A stretch of DNA of 64,000 bases from Mercurialis annua (taxonomy: Eukaryota; Streptophyta; Magnoliopsida; Malpighiales; Euphorbiaceae): positions 46,553,665-46,617,664 of the forward strand of contig NC_065570.1 of the NCBI RefSeq assembly GCF_937616625.2, given 5' to 3'. The notes beneath the pieces are model-generated. The model was not told where the DNA came from and did no database searches. It saw only the letters and a list, made by a program, of their open reading frames with translations. This document shows, piece after piece, positions 33,891-45,984 of this stretch. Position numbers and translations under genes: made by a program. Positions within the stretch are counted from its first letter, which is position 1. Each line of letters opens with the position of its first letter.

Positions 33891-34862
33891 TATCATTTAT
33901 ACATTTGTCAAGTATATCCACAATTAATTTGAAGCTGGTGAGACGCGATACTATAAAACTATATGTATAAAATTATATTATTACATGACGTATTTAACAT
34001 CACATGACATCAATTCCAAAATAGTTGTTGGCATATTTAACACAAAAATTAAAAAAAGTTAATGATAAATATAATAATTTTTTTTAAAATTTAATTGTGA
34101 TTACATAAATGTATTTTTACCAAATAAATTTATGTTACACAAAATGGCAATGAAGAGATAGAGGAGAGGGTAGAGGGTAGAGGGACACTCTGTTAGGTTC
34201 ATGTCATGACTAGAGAGAATAGTACTGTTTCTGAAACATGAAAGTGATTTGATAAACATTAATTCTAACAAAAACCATGATCCTAGGATTGAACTGATCC
34301 AAGAACATTGGTTAGGATCTATATCAGCATGTGTCACAAAACTATATCATATAGTAATAAATTGCATTCTCCATGATTTTAATTTTTTTTATCATTTTAC
34401 CACAACATTGATTTGACCACCATTTACCTGCACCTATTAGCTATATAACCTATGAAATAATATGGTCAAATGTATAAATATCATGAATTATGAAACTAAT
34501 TTTTTTTTTGGCTACACGTAGGTTGCTTATATTGAATCTGCTTTGGTAAATTTTGAACTTTTACATAGTATTTTAAAAAATTGAACCGGACTGATCAATA
34601 CTCAATTGAGAATTCAGACGGGAATAACAAAATCTGGTCAAATAAGATATGATCTATTTGAACAACATTGAGAACCGAGGAGAGATCTCGAAAGACCAAG
34701 CAAGATTCAGCTGGGAACAAGGCAAGGCTGGAGAAAAATATTGTTCCGGATAAGACAATTAGGAAACTCGAGCAAATGAATTTTATTGCAGACATGATTT
34801 ATATACCCGAACAAGATAATGAAGACCATAAATATCTTACGATTACATGATCAATATAGAAT
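33891..34862. other. Interval without recognised gene
   Basis: AT-rich except 34600-34850, which has a 60-codon plus-strand ORF (MRTEERSRKTKQ...). I do not recognise it and do not call it a gene. Confidence 0.4.
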
Positions 34863-34996
34863 GTGTGTGTGCATATATACATATACGTAGACATAGACAT
34901 AGATATAGACATATGCATATGCATATACATATATACATATATACATATATGTATATGTATATATATATGTATATGTATATGTATATGTGTATATAT

Positions 34997-35028
<32 letters not shown>

Positions 35029-35045
35029 GTATATGTATATATATA
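34863..35045. repeat. Compound (TA)n/(CATA)n microsatellite
   Basis: Alternating purine-pyrimidine DNA (ACATATACATATACGTAGAC, then TATGTATATGTATATATA) for about 180 bp. ORFs across it on both strands are artefacts. Confidence 0.95.
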
Positions 35046-35213
35046 ACCTTAATTTCTACTTCCAATTTTTATTACCTTTCTACTCTCTATTTTCTAGTTA
35101 CTGAGTCACTTAATTAATGGTTAAAATGAATGCTCGAAATTATCTTTCGGTATGCATTTAACATTTTTTTATTTTTCAATATATAGGAGTTTATTTTGTT
35201 TACCTTTTTATTA

Positions 35214-35493
35214 AGGGTCATTTGTATATAAATTCTCACGTTTAACATATTTTGCGATTTAAACATATTATTTAAAACTTGAAATAAGAAATTCCAACAT
35301 TTTTTTTGATGATGTTTTAGTCATTCAAAACGGCCAAAACGATACGTTTTTGTGGGAAAAAGAAAAACCTAAAATGGCATAGGTTGATAGGATGAAAAGT
35401 TTGAAAAAATTAGATGTGAACTTCCACAGTTTGAATAATGTGCTTCAATTGTACGAAATGCGAAAAGTGAAAACGTCTTATACAAATAACCCT
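35214..35493. mobile_element. MITE with AGGGTCATTTGTATA ends
   Basis: 280 bp. Left end AGGGTCATTTGTATA; right end is the complement of AGGGTTATTTGTATAAGACG. TTTATTA is present on both sides (35207-35213 and 35494-35500) as a probable 7 bp target duplication. Non-coding. Superfamily not assigned. Confidence 0.75.
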
Positions 35494-35500
35494 TTTATTA

Positions 35501-35992
35501 ACTTTCACATATAATTGGAATATGGCAACTCATAGTGTACTGGAATAACAATGAAAGAAAAATAAAATAAAAGGGGTAATTATATTATTTAAAGATTTGA
35601 TTCCATGCATATCCTAACTGAAAATAATGAGCAATATGGTTTCTAGAAATAATGTCAATTGAAATTGCAGGCCCCTCAAAACCATCAATAAATTCACAAA
35701 TAAGTTTTGCTGATCATAACTTTTCTGTTTCTTTGTTCTATTTTAATTTCTTCATATTGGAAAGATTGGCCTGGAATATGCTAATATAAGAGTTGGGTTG
35801 GTATGCAAATATTCTAGCAAGAACTGAAGAGGCATAGGTTTGTTTGTTCTTTGGCATATAGAAATTGAAGGATGATGAAAACAAATAAAGAAACAAGAAA
35901 GCAATTTGTATAAATTAATTAATTTGTCTACCAAACTCTCTTTATACAAATTAAAAAATTAATTAATTCTGTATAAGTTGAGCTTGTTTGTT
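35501..35992. other. Interval without recognised gene
   Basis: AT-rich with no ORF of note and no element border recognised. Confidence 0.4.
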
Positions 35993-36004
35993 AGTATAGA
36001 AGAT

Positions 36005-36213
36005 CCCCAACTCTAAGACACATATGAATTGGTGAGACGCTTTTTTGGCTTAAGTAAGATCGCATATTCGAACCGTACTCATGCATGCATCCGTTTAAAA
36101 TTTGGGGTCAGAGTTTGTCTCCCGCAAGGGACCTGAATGTGAAAGGCTTAAAGTTGCCGTCTCATTGTTGAGTTCCGTTCAAAAAACCTGATGAACTCTG
36201 TAGCAAAAAAAAA
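36005..36213 (+). mobile_element. SINE-like retroposon
   Basis: A 209 bp body ends in a run of about ten A and is flanked by a 12 bp direct repeat AGTATAGAAGAT (35993-36004 and 36214-36225), the mark of target-primed reverse transcription. Inside, TTGGTGAGACGC (about 36029-36040) and TATTCGAACC (36065-36074) are at the right spacing to be A and B boxes of a tRNA-derived RNA polymerase III promoter, though neither is a perfect consensus. No coding capacity. Alternative: another poly(A) retroposon. Confidence 0.7.
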
Positions 36214-36741
36214 AGTATAGAAGATTTCCAATTTGCCACTATAGTTTCTGAATCCAATAACTAAAAGAAAGTTGGTAAAACAAATTAGCTATCTACAATT
36301 TTAACTTGTTTGTTAAATATAGCATAATTTTTAAATGTTTCCAATTTAGTCCATTATTTTTTCGATCTTTACCAATATATCTATGCTCATTTGAAACTGT
36401 TGTAGGGAAATATCATACATCTATGTGTAAAATTTATCCCGCTTGATATATATAACATCGTGACACATCAGCTTCAAACAATTTTTTTTGTATATTTGAC
36501 AAAGTTGAAAAGATGATAGACTAAATTGAGAAAACTTAAATCGTAATATATTTAGCAAACGGGCTAAAATTATAGATAGAAAACTCTATTTACTAAAAGA
36601 ATTCAGACAGAAGCCACCTTGGTATTGTGGTTTACATGTATTTTTTTTTAGCGCAAGTGAACTTATTTATTTGTCACGAGTTTTATTCGGTCATCATTTT
36701 TAATGAAAAGTTCCAATATCAAAAATATACAGTAATTAATT

Positions 36742-37112
36742 GGCCTAATTACTTAAAAACCACCCACCATGTAACTTTTTTTCATTTATACCATGATATA
36801 AAAAAATTTTCAATTGTAACCTATTTTTGATTTTTATATTTCATCTCTACCTAATGAGTTGAATTTTCTCTTAAAAAAGAATTTAAATTAATCCTTTATT
36901 TTTAACCTATATTCTAATAAAACGTTAATGTTAATTATTTATGTATGTTGTTTTTGATATTTTCATCTTTAAATTAATTAAATTATCAAACTTTTACTAT
37001 TGGGGTACAAATGAAACATAAAAGTTGAAAATAGGGTATAATTGAAAATTTTCCTAAGTCATGTATAAATGAAAAAAAATTATAAGATGAGTGGTTTTTA
37101 AGTAATTAGGCC
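36742..37112. mobile_element. MULE-derived foldback MITE, copy 2
   Basis: 371 bp with ends GGCCTAATTACTTAAAAACC and its complement, and a perfect 9 bp target duplication TAATTAATT (36733-36741 and 37113-37121). Same family as 17463-17842. The right end lies about 390 bp beyond the stop codon of the GRAS gene, so it may affect that gene's 3' region. Confidence 0.9.
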
Positions 37113-37499
37113 TAATTAATTCAATTGTTATTTTTTACTGTTAACTAACATGATAATTAGGTGATCAATATGATATCAATAATTAAATTTTCTTACAAAA
37201 TTCTCCCACAAAAGGGTTGAGAAGAAACATATTGAGCGAGCAATCCAAAAAAGAAGTGGAATTGGTATGGAACTGAAAAAAGAGAGTACAATACAAATAT
37301 TGCAAACAAATACAATGATCTAAAAAAAACAACACAAACTCCCAAGCATAAAGCACAGATCAAGAGACATAAGATAAAAAACAAAATATCATAGCAATTA
37401 GAACTGAAAAGTAATATAAACTCCATCATCATCATCAATTCAATCATATGAATAAATTGTGAGATGATCATGGAATTTATATATTTTTCATTTTGCTAG

Positions 37500-38867
37500 C
37501 TAGGGTTTCCAAGCTGAAGCCCATACTACTGGTTCTTCTTTCCATGTCAAGTAAAGTCCGTTTTGTTCATCTTGCACAAGTGAGGACCATCCACTTCTAT
37601 ATCTCTTAAGCAATGCCTTAACATCATCAACAACATCATCGCTATATCGCACCGGCGTAAAGGTTTCCCCGAGTCTTTCCGACCACTGGGTACCTTTTTC
37701 TCTTCTCTCGCATTCGTCTCCATCGCCATTTTCTTCATGATCACAAGCTAAAACCCTAACTATGCTTCTTGAACATTCCCTTTCTAACATCAATCTCTCA
37801 TTACTAGTTGGAGCAAAGCTCTCTTCTAACATCTCGAAATATAGTGTGTAATACCTTAAACACTCTTCAAAACACTTGACAAAGTCATATCTTGAGCTAG
37901 TAAAATCAGCTTCTTCTTCAACAATTGTCACAATTCGAGGGTTAAGTGATCGAAACATTCGAATAATGGAACTTCTTTCGTCTACATCGACTAATCTCAA
38001 TGCTCCGATACAGTTGATCGCGATAGCTTCATCTTCTTGAACGTTTAGCGCTTCCGCCGAGAGTTCTGAGAGGCTGTTTATATCATTTATGACATTAATT
38101 TCGAACGGAACACCCATTAACCTAGCAAATTTCTCCATTCTTTGACCTATTTCCTTCATGATTGATCTTATTATGCTAGAAGTTACAACAATAGTGAGCT
38201 TCAAATGAGGTGTTTCATCATTTCTTGTAGCTAAAGCTTCTAGTAAAGTAGGCCATTGAGTACAAAGAGTATTACTAATATCTATTATATGAAGTTTTGT
38301 TTCACCTTCTAAAGATTCCAAAATTGCACCATTAGAAGAAACATGACCAAAAGTAGTCCAAGGGCTTACCTCCTGAAATTTAAGTATCAATTTTCTAGCA
38401 GAATCAAAGGAGTGACTCTTTTCAGCAACTGAAGTTAGGGTTTTGAAGCATCTTTGGCCCGACTCGGTTGCTTTGCAAAACAAAGCTTGCAAGAAATAAG
38501 AAGCTAATTTCTGATCACAATCACCATAAGGAGAAGAAAGCTCATTCAACATCCATAAGAGTTGATGAATTTTTGTTGAATCTTTATCAGAAATGGCTCT
38601 TGCACATTCTTTAAGAAGCTTTGATGCCCATTTGTGATCCGTCGTCCCCGAAGATGAGCCGATACCGTAAATAGGGTCATGAACGGAATCCGATGACCGG
38701 CTAGTCGATGTGTGGCTAGTATTTGGAAGATGACTGTTGTTGTTGTTGTTGTGGTTGGTGCTATGCATGTCGGCTAAAGAAACAAGTGGAGCGGCTAAAG
38801 ATGGATATGCATCGTCGCTAATTGTTGGAAATTGTATTTGTTTTGGAGTAAAGAGAGCTATGTCCAT
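37500..38867 (-). CDS. SHR-like: SHORT-ROOT-like GRAS transcription factor
   Basis: Single exon of 455 codons, no breaks. GRAS proteins are plant nuclear regulators; SHORT-ROOT moves between cells and, with SCARECROW, controls endodermis and ground-tissue division. The N-terminus is variable with an Asn run (about 38-46). LHRI at about 80-145 ([42 protein letters not shown]) is very close to SHR. It is followed by [19 protein letters not shown], the VHIID core as LHIIDISNT (192-200), [18 protein letters not shown] (about 273-293), the PFYRE region (about 310-375) and the SAW end ([14 protein letters not shown]). At 455 residues it is shorter than Arabidopsis SHR (about 530), which suggests an SHR paralog. 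Start ATG at 38867 is the first Met of the frame and gives the usual N-terminus. No neighbouring host gene is visible. Confidence 0.93.
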   Translation of the reverse strand: MDIALFTPKQIQFPTISDDAYPSLAAPLVSLADMHSTNHNNNNNSHLPNTSHTSTSRSSDSVHDPIYGIGSSSGTTDHKWASKLLKECARAISDKDSTKIHQLLWMLNELSSPYGDCDQKLASYFLQALFCKATESGQRCFKTLTSVAEKSHSFDSARKLILKFQEVSPWTTFGHVSSNGAILESLEGETKLHIIDISNTLCTQWPTLLEALATRNDETPHLKLTIVVTSSIIRSIMKEIGQRMEKFARLMGVPFEINVINDINSLSELSAEALNVQEDEAIAINCIGALRLVDVDERSSIIRMFRSLNPRIVTIVEEEADFTSSRYDFVKCFEECLRYYTLYFEMLEESFAPTSNERLMLERECSRSIVRVLACDHEENGDGDECERREKGTQWSERLGETFTPVRYSDDVVDDVKALLKRYRSGWSSLVQDEQNGLYLTWKEEPVVWASAWKP

Positions 38868-39530
38868 GTGTAATGGGGGAGGCCCCCTTTGACTCTACAG
38901 GAGGCTGCTTCAGCAGCTGCTTCTGTGTTCTTGCTGCTGCTTCGCAAAACTCTTTTTCATTTGATTTTCTTGAAATTGATCTAAAGTACAAAGCTATATG
39001 ATATAGATTTACATAGCACTATATTCTTAAGGTCATTGTCACATATATATATATATATAATTTTATTATTATAAATATGTAATTTCTTGTTTCCACTATA
39101 TGCAATTATTAATATACGTGAGTTTAGACATCTACTATACGAGAGATATATATTGTTATGACTATGAGTGTGTGATTTTTCTATGCAACTCTAAAATATT
39201 TGGAATGTAACAATTTTGGTAATTGATTTCGATGGTTACTGTAATTTTTTTAATTTACAGTTTGGTTGCTAAATTTTAAATTATTATAAATTGGTTATCA
39301 TATTTTGCTTTTAGTGACACCGTTAGGTTTCTAATGAAATCTGGTTAATTTATTCGTACTTCAATATCCTCTAATCTTCGCATGAGCCACACAAACAAAA
39401 GGCCTCACACCGCTTTACTATGTCACCTTCACCATTCTTTTATATTTGAAATTTTAAAATAAATTATGGTTGTCACGTAGGTATAAATTGGCTGAATTTC
39501 ATTTAAGCTTGTCGGAGTCACTTAACATAT
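38868..39530. promoter_or_regulatory. Upstream region of the SHR-like gene
   Basis: Immediately upstream is a leader with repeated GCAGC/GCTGC words (38905-38945). An AT run (39043-39060) about 180 bp upstream could supply a TATA element, but alternating AT makes this uncertain. No other motif is convincing. The upstream region ends at a solo LTR 670 bp away. Confidence 0.4.
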
Positions 39531-39535
39531 ATAGT

Positions 39536-39997
39536 TGATGGATACACCACCAGAATAGCACACAAGATTGACACAGGTGGCGTTGGTCACTGACTCAGAG
39601 ACAAGTCCGAAGTCACTGACTCAGAGACAAGTCCGAAGTCACTGACTCAGTACGCAGTGTTACCAGAAGACCAGATGCCCTTATTCCGTGAAATCAGGGA
39701 TAAGGACGAATTTTACCTAATTTTAATAAGAAGATGAACTCAAATCAGTAACAAGACTCATACTACAACGCAATAACTATCTATTATACATTAATGGACC
39801 TAGGTCAGGTAAAGGACACCTTTTATTACTGATATTCACTCCAAACTCTTATCAATTCAGTCAATCTGACTTAGGCATCGGAGGGTGTTCGAGCCAACAC
39901 CGGCTCGAATCCTTTTAACCTATCTTTTCTGTGTAGATTGAAGATCACACTCAGACCGGCCACATCACGACCGGATCCAGCGTCACGGGAACCATCA
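39536..39997 (+). mobile_element. Solo LTR, 462 bp, Tat-like ends
   Basis: Starts TGATGGATACACCACC and ends CACGGGAACCATCA, with a perfect duplication ATAGT (39531-39535 and 39998-40002). The ends resemble those of the Tat-type LTR at 10139 (TGATGGATACCG...CTCCATCA). Inside, a 26 bp unit with CACTGACTCAGAGACAAGTC repeats two to three times (39588-39652). It lies 670 bp upstream of the SHR-like start codon. Confidence 0.88.
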
Positions 39998-40002
39998 ATA
40001 GT

Positions 40003-42738
40003 AATTAGTTAGAAACGTCTTAAAATTTAATAAACAAACTGCAAATAGTAGAAAGTAAGATAACCCTTAGAATCAATTATTCGTAACAGTTGGGTTCATG
40101 TAACTCATTTCTGTGAAAAGTTATTTTCAGGAAAGTAAAACTCATTTGGTGAAAAGCTATTTTCAGAAAAGTAAAATTTTAAATTTAAAGTGACACATGA
40201 TAAAACACATTATCAATTAGAGGAACTATTTAGCATATGCTTCAACTAATCAAAGAATGTTTACAGGAAATAATGTATTCTACTGGAAAATTATAATTAA
40301 TTAGAACTAAGAGTTATTCTTGCATGATGTGCTGCTTTATCATATCTAATGTAGCACAAAATTTTAGTGCATCCAAAGGCCAAAATTAATGGAATCAAAC
40401 ATGAAACCATATATTATATATATAATGGGGATAAAACAATCATTAGGTGACAATCCACATTGTTGTTAATGGAAGATGGAGTTTTTGGCAAGGAATAAAA
40501 CATTTATTCCCAAAATTAAATTAATAAACTTATAGATTGTTCGATGGCAACTCAATCATGTTAAATGATAAATAACAAATAACATATTTTCTTGATTTAA
40601 CGTACAAACAAATAGATGATGATGATAAAAGCAATATAAATACATTTTTGAAAGAGATTTGCTAATTAACAATTAAAGTGACTTTTTAATTTTAATAATG
40701 TGATGTATGCTAGCTTTTTTACTTAAATATAAAAAACTTTCAATTGTCAACTTTACTAGCTTTCTTCATCGGTCAATCAGATTCCATCATTGATTTGTTA
40801 TTATTATAAATTGATATTTACATAATAATTATTAATTGTGTCAATAATGTTTCTGAAGAAAGATAGATGATGATCTAGCCTCAGCCTGGAGTTATTAATT
40901 AACCAGGGCTACGTTTTTTCAATTACAATCCAGGGAGAAAAATCGAATCTAACACTAATATATCGAAATACACTATTTTCATTACTATTTATACAGAAAA
41001 ATCTTTAATTAATATCGAGTATAGTTAGTTAGAAGTATAAAAAATTCAAAAATAATTTTTAATCTAATATAGAAAAACATGCTTAAGCAATTATAAACAT
41101 AACATTGTTTGCAAATTGTCTTGTAAAATACACATTAAAATTACATGACTAATTTAGTATAATAAAAATTAAGTTTTTAATTTTATAATAGAAGACTGAC
41201 AAACCTTTTATAATAAAATAACACATAAAATTTCATTAAAAAAAGACTATAAATAAAATATTCAATAAAAAATAGCCTTTAAATGATTGCATCTTATTTA
41301 CCATTGTAAGGTATCTATTTTTGATTCTTAATTAATGAAAAAATTAAATTTGATATGTACTTTATCGATAAATTTTAACTAATCAAAATATAAGAGATGA
41401 TTTTTTTTTAACTATTTATTAAAATTATAGAAATAAAACAACATAAAAAAATGACTATCATCAACCGTAAATTAAATTATTGACAACGGCCAAAAAATAA
41501 TTAGTTATTCAAAAGTTTCATTGCTATCACTAGAAAGCTACATGAAGTCTCTATAATATTAATAAAGTTTACATCACCATTTGATTTAACACACCAATAT
41601 GTTCCCTAGTCAGGAAAATAAAATATGCATGAAAATGCTTCTTTTGTTTTGTTCTTGGTTCTTGATGTGTTCATTTCAATTGTATGATATTTTTTATGTG
41701 TATACACTAATTAATTGTATGCATATTTGATAATGACTTGGGCACTAAATACTTAAATAATTTGGTTTTGAAAAACAAGTAAATTGTTTATGAATACTAG
41801 TTTAATTTTCAAATTATGCTTGATTGTAAGCTATGATTTGTAGATAGTTTGATTATTGGCAAAAGGTATCGATAAACTCATACAGCGAGATAATATTAAT
41901 ACTTAAATTCATATGGTGAATGAAGATCCATTTAAACTCTAGTATTCTAAAAAGAATTGTGCGAAAGAACTCTATCATTAACATCGTTTAACTTGGATTT
42001 CTTTAATACAGTCTTACGGTGGCCGATCTAATAAGAGAATAAGATACTCTCTAATCTAGAATGCTAGAGAATGAAGCAGAATTTATAGTAAATTCAAAGT
42101 TAAAATTTTAATATTTTTAATTCATGATTACATAGACTTATCGGTACATTTTATCTTGATTATACAGATAATTTTTGATGTAATTATAAGTTTTTTTTTA
42201 GGAGTTAAAGACTAATTAAATTACTTCTTCCGAATAAAACTTCAAACTTTGCAAGGCTAAACAAAAAGGTAGCAAACACTTTGGGAAAAGAAGGAGAAAG
42301 GTGAGGTTGACCATAAAAATAAAAGTTGGTTATTGATCTTTACCAAAAGCTGTCAATATGGCCGTATGCATAAAAAGGAAGGAGAACAGATTCGAAGAAG
42401 CAAAAGAAAGCAAATAAAAGAAAAAAGCACCGACATCCATGGATTTACATTATTCCAAAATGATTAAGGGAAATGTAAAATTTACTCATCTTAATATAAT
42501 ATGCTTTTGTTAAAAAGAAAAAAAATATGCTTTCATTATTTATTCATTATTTGCGACTTTTTATCACTTTCATTACAACGAAAAAGATAAATTTTAAGTC
42601 TGAAATTTTCAAATTGGAATTATATGTATCTCTACCCCTAAAATAGTTTTTCATCACTGACAATAAAAGGGTTGAAATTTTTTACGATTACCGAACTATA
42701 ACGTTTTCACGAAATTGTTATCGAAATATAATAAGTTG
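40003..42738. other. Intergenic, nothing identified
   Basis: 2.7 kb of AT-rich DNA with no ORF above 60 codons and no recognised repeat border. May include distal regulatory DNA of the SHR-like gene. Confidence 0.4.
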
Positions 42739-42743
42739 CAAAT

Positions 42744-43367
42744 TGTTGTAATATTGATACCGATTATTAAATCTTTGATACCAATTGTCGTGACCAGTTC
42801 TTGACCGGGTTGGTATGCGCAGCAGAATCGACACCATTCAGTAGGTATTTAATTATGGATTTGATCAACAAATTACAATATAGCAAAATAATAAATAACA
42901 CAAGAGATTTACGTGATTCTGCATTAAAGCATACATCCACGGGCGAAAGATTTGAGCCATCCACTAATCATCAAAAAGAGTACAAAAATGGTGGAGAATC
43001 ACCAAATAGAGAACATCTCTAATAAATATGCCCTTAGAATAAAAACCCACAAAGTGTTTAACTCTCTACAAGAAGTAACCCAAAAGGTTAGAATTAACTT
43101 TTATTCCTCACACCACACACACCCCCCTTTTCCCCTTATTCACATCAATGTCTACATTGTGTGTTCGGTTTTTGATGTCTTCTAAAAGGTGAATAAGATA
43201 GTGTATATATAGTGAATAAATAATCTATATGGCATTAGGAATATTAATTCTAATTGGATTTATACTTCCTAATTTAGCCAATGATAACAAAGTTATTCTT
43301 CTACCAAACACTTCATTAATAGAGTCCTAATACAAATAGGAATTAGAATTCTAGGCATATTCCAACA
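42744..43367 (-). repeat. 3' LTR of deleted copia element
   Basis: Left-hand LTR; on the minus strand it begins TGTTGGAATATGCC and ends with ATTACAACA-type sequence. Differs from its partner at a modest number of positions, so it is older than the Tat insertion. Confidence 0.9.
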
Positions 43368-43859
43368 ATCTCCACCTTGACTTGAATTCTCCAATAAACT
43401 GTGATTACTGTTGTGTTCCACCTTCTCCATTTAAGTCCAAACTGAACTTATTCCAAAAAAGAGGTTCTTTGAGGAGGACCATACAAGCTTCAAGAACGTC
43501 TTGAACTTGCTGAAACCAAAATGACTTGAAGATTTACTATCTTCGGGTGTATCAATCAAAATTTCACGAAGCTTCAAATTTTGTTGGTCTTAAAACTGAT
43601 ACCAGAAACAAACGTCATTAGTAGCCTATAATGATTAAATCAAAAAACAAATGTTGAGGTCGTAGCATATCCCTTAATCTTCATAAGTCGACCAACCCAA
43701 TGAGCATACATCACAAGTGCAGCATCCAATCTCACTTCATCGTCAAATAATTCATAAAACTCATAGTTTTATATACTGAGATACCAGACATGTGCATATA
43801 GAAATCATGTTGAACATTCATTATTGCTCCAACCGTCTCATTATGCATCTTGTCCTTAA

Positions 43860-43994
43860 CTGAACCAATATCCAAAATTCTGCATGTATTGACCGTTACC
43901 CATAACTACACTCCACTATCAACTCAGTTGTAGACGGAAAACCAATCGAAATTGGCACATATGTGATATGAACAACCTGAATCTGCATAAATTT
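43860..43994 (-). pseudogene. Copia protease-region remnant
   Basis: On the minus strand, IYADSGCSYHICANFDWFSV then YN-stop-VDSGV and MGNGQY. This matches the copia protease segment (DSGCSYHMC...WF...V..G.V.MGN). Stops and a frame change destroy it. Confidence 0.75.
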
Positions 43995-44562
43995 TGGATA
44001 AAAAATATTTTGCCTATCTCAAAACAAATTGGCTTATGAGCGATTCAATAGTGACGCCGTTCCAAATTACAAACGTTGTAATTCATCTTGTGTCTAAGAT
44101 TGCTACTTATTCATAACAAAATCTCTTTTGCAATATCATGATTTTATCAAAATCTGATTATGCCCAAACGAACTCTTCATTTAATAAACTCTTAAAAGCA
44201 ATTTTTAAATTCAAATCACTAATAGAATTTTATGAGAGTAAAAAGAGATTACCCCAATCATTCATCTTACAAAGGCTCTATAAAATCTTCAAATAGTTGT
44301 GTTTAGAAAAGTCATACATTTTTTTCTTTGTAGTTTAAAGTAGCATATTGATCTCCATCACAAAAATCTCCTTAAGAATTTTAATACCCAAGTCTGTCTT
44401 CAATTGACGACTTTCGGCACTTCCAAATTTGGTGGCTTCTCTATCTCCAAAACATCTTCTTTGTGTCAAGTAATTGTGCCTTGCGAAATCCTCCAAATAA
44501 TACTTTGCCATAATAATCATAATCCAAAATTAATCTGAAACCAAATTGGCTCTGATACCAAT

Positions 44563-45185
44563 TGTTGTAACATTGATACCGATTGTTAAATCTTTGATAC
44601 CAATTGTCGTGACCAGTTCTTGACCAGATTGGTATGCACAGCGGAATCGAAACCATTCTGTAGGTATTTAATTATGAATTTGATCAACAAATTACAATAT
44701 AGCAAAATAATAAATAACACAAGAGATTTACGTGGTTCTGCATTAAAGCGTACATCCACGGGCGAAAGATTCAAGCCATCCACTAATCACCAAAAGGAGT
44801 ACAAAAATGGTGGAGAATCACCAAATAGAGAACATCTCTAATAAATATGCCCTTAGAATAAAAACCCACAAAGTGTTTAACTCTCTACAAGAAGTAACCC
44901 AAAGGGTTAGAATTAACTTTTATTCCTCACGCCACACACACCCCCCGTTTCTCCTTATTCACATCAATGTCTACATTGTGTGTTCGGTTTTTGGTGTCTT
45001 CAAAAAGGTGAATAAGATAGTGTATATATAGTGAATAAATAATCTATATGGCATTAGGAATATTAATCCTAATTGGATTTATACTCCTAATTTAGCCAAT
45101 GATAACAAAGTTATTCTTCTCCCAAACACTTCATTAATAGAGTCCTAATACAAATAGGAATTAGAATTCTAGGCATATTCCAACA
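44563..45185 (-). repeat. 5' LTR of deleted copia element
   Basis: Right-hand LTR. Shares CGTGACCAGTTCTTGACC, GGTATTTAATTATG, ACATCTCTAATAAATATGCC and the final AATTCTAGGCATATTCCAAC with the left LTR. Confidence 0.9.
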
Positions 45186-45615
45186 CAAATGATTATCGGG
45201 CTATAAATTCTTTACAGAACGTTTACCGACTTGCTGATGTGGATGAAACATCGATGTTCGTTCATGCTAAAGCCGATAATCATTTTGTAAAATGTTATAA
45301 TTTGGTAAGCAGTTTGTAAAAAATAGCCTATAGTCTGGTAATCGTTTTGTGACCTTTTGAAATTTGGTAACACTTTCGTAAAAACACTTCCATAACTTTT
45401 TAATAGCTTTTTATAATTCGGTAACCTTTTTTGTAAAAAAAGTATAGTCTGGTAACTGTAAAAACTAACCTAACAAGAAAAGAAAGTTGCATAACTTTTG
45501 ATGAAAAGTTTTGAGTAAAGAACTTCTTTTAGTTTTATAATCCTTTAAATGAGGGCTAATGGTATAAAAAAAAAGTCTCCATCTTTTAGCCTCTTTTCGT
45601 TTGCACCATGACGTT

Positions 45616-45620
45616 GTGAT
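45616..45620. other. Target-site duplication GTGAT (left)
   Basis: GTGAT precedes the copia element and recurs at 50808-50812 after it. Confidence 0.85.
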
Positions 45621-45984
45621 TATCAAATTTCAGAGAAGAAAACGAAAGCTTTATTGATAAAAAAATGTTGATTCCAAAGAGAAGTTAGAGCTGATACCAT
45701 TTTATAGATAATTAATGGTAACTGCTCTTAACAAACTCAAAAACTGGAAAACACACACACTTTGCACATAACAGAATTACAGCTGTAAATGAGCTGTGAA
45801 TTAGCTGTCTGAGCTGGCTGCTGAGCTGGATGAGAAAGAAACTTCAGTTGCTTAAGAGTGAAGTCACCAATCCTGGAGACTTGAATCAACCCTAGAGATG
45901 TTGCTGAAATGAAACTGCAGAGAATAAAGCTTCTGCTGCAAGAAACACTGAAGCTGAAGAATGAAATGCTGAGATGCTTTAACA
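45621..45984 (-). repeat. 3' LTR of copia element
   Basis: Direct repeat of 50439-50807. Contains GAGAAGAAAACGAAAGC, TTATTGATAAAAAAATG and AGAGCTGATACCATTTTATA. A C-run (45984-45995), a polypurine tract on the minus strand, adjoins its inner edge. Confidence 0.92.

Larger units (their letters stand above)
42744..45185 (-). mobile_element. Internally deleted Ty1/copia element
   Basis: Two LTRs (42744-43367 and 44563-45185, about 624 bp) flank a 1.2 kb interior. The target duplication is CAAAT (42739-42743 and 45186-45190). On the minus strand the 5' LTR is followed by TGGTATCAGAGCC (44560-44548), the initiator-Met tRNA primer site. The 3' LTR is preceded by CAAGGTGGAGAT (43381-43368), a common copia polypurine tract, and begins TGTTGGAATATGCC. 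The interior is a deletion derivative: a protease-region remnant (ADSGCSYHICANFDWFSVYN, about 43994-43930) broken by stops, and a possible Gag start. No polymerase. Confidence 0.9.

Noticed and set aside
34668..34850. 60-codon plus-strand ORF (MRTEERSRKTKQ...)
   Set aside because: Looks mildly coding but matches no family I know, is very short and runs into a microsatellite. Not called as a gene.
34799..35117. Overlapping ORFs rich in I, Y, H, M
   Set aside because: Translations of the (TA)n/(CATA)n microsatellite on both strands.
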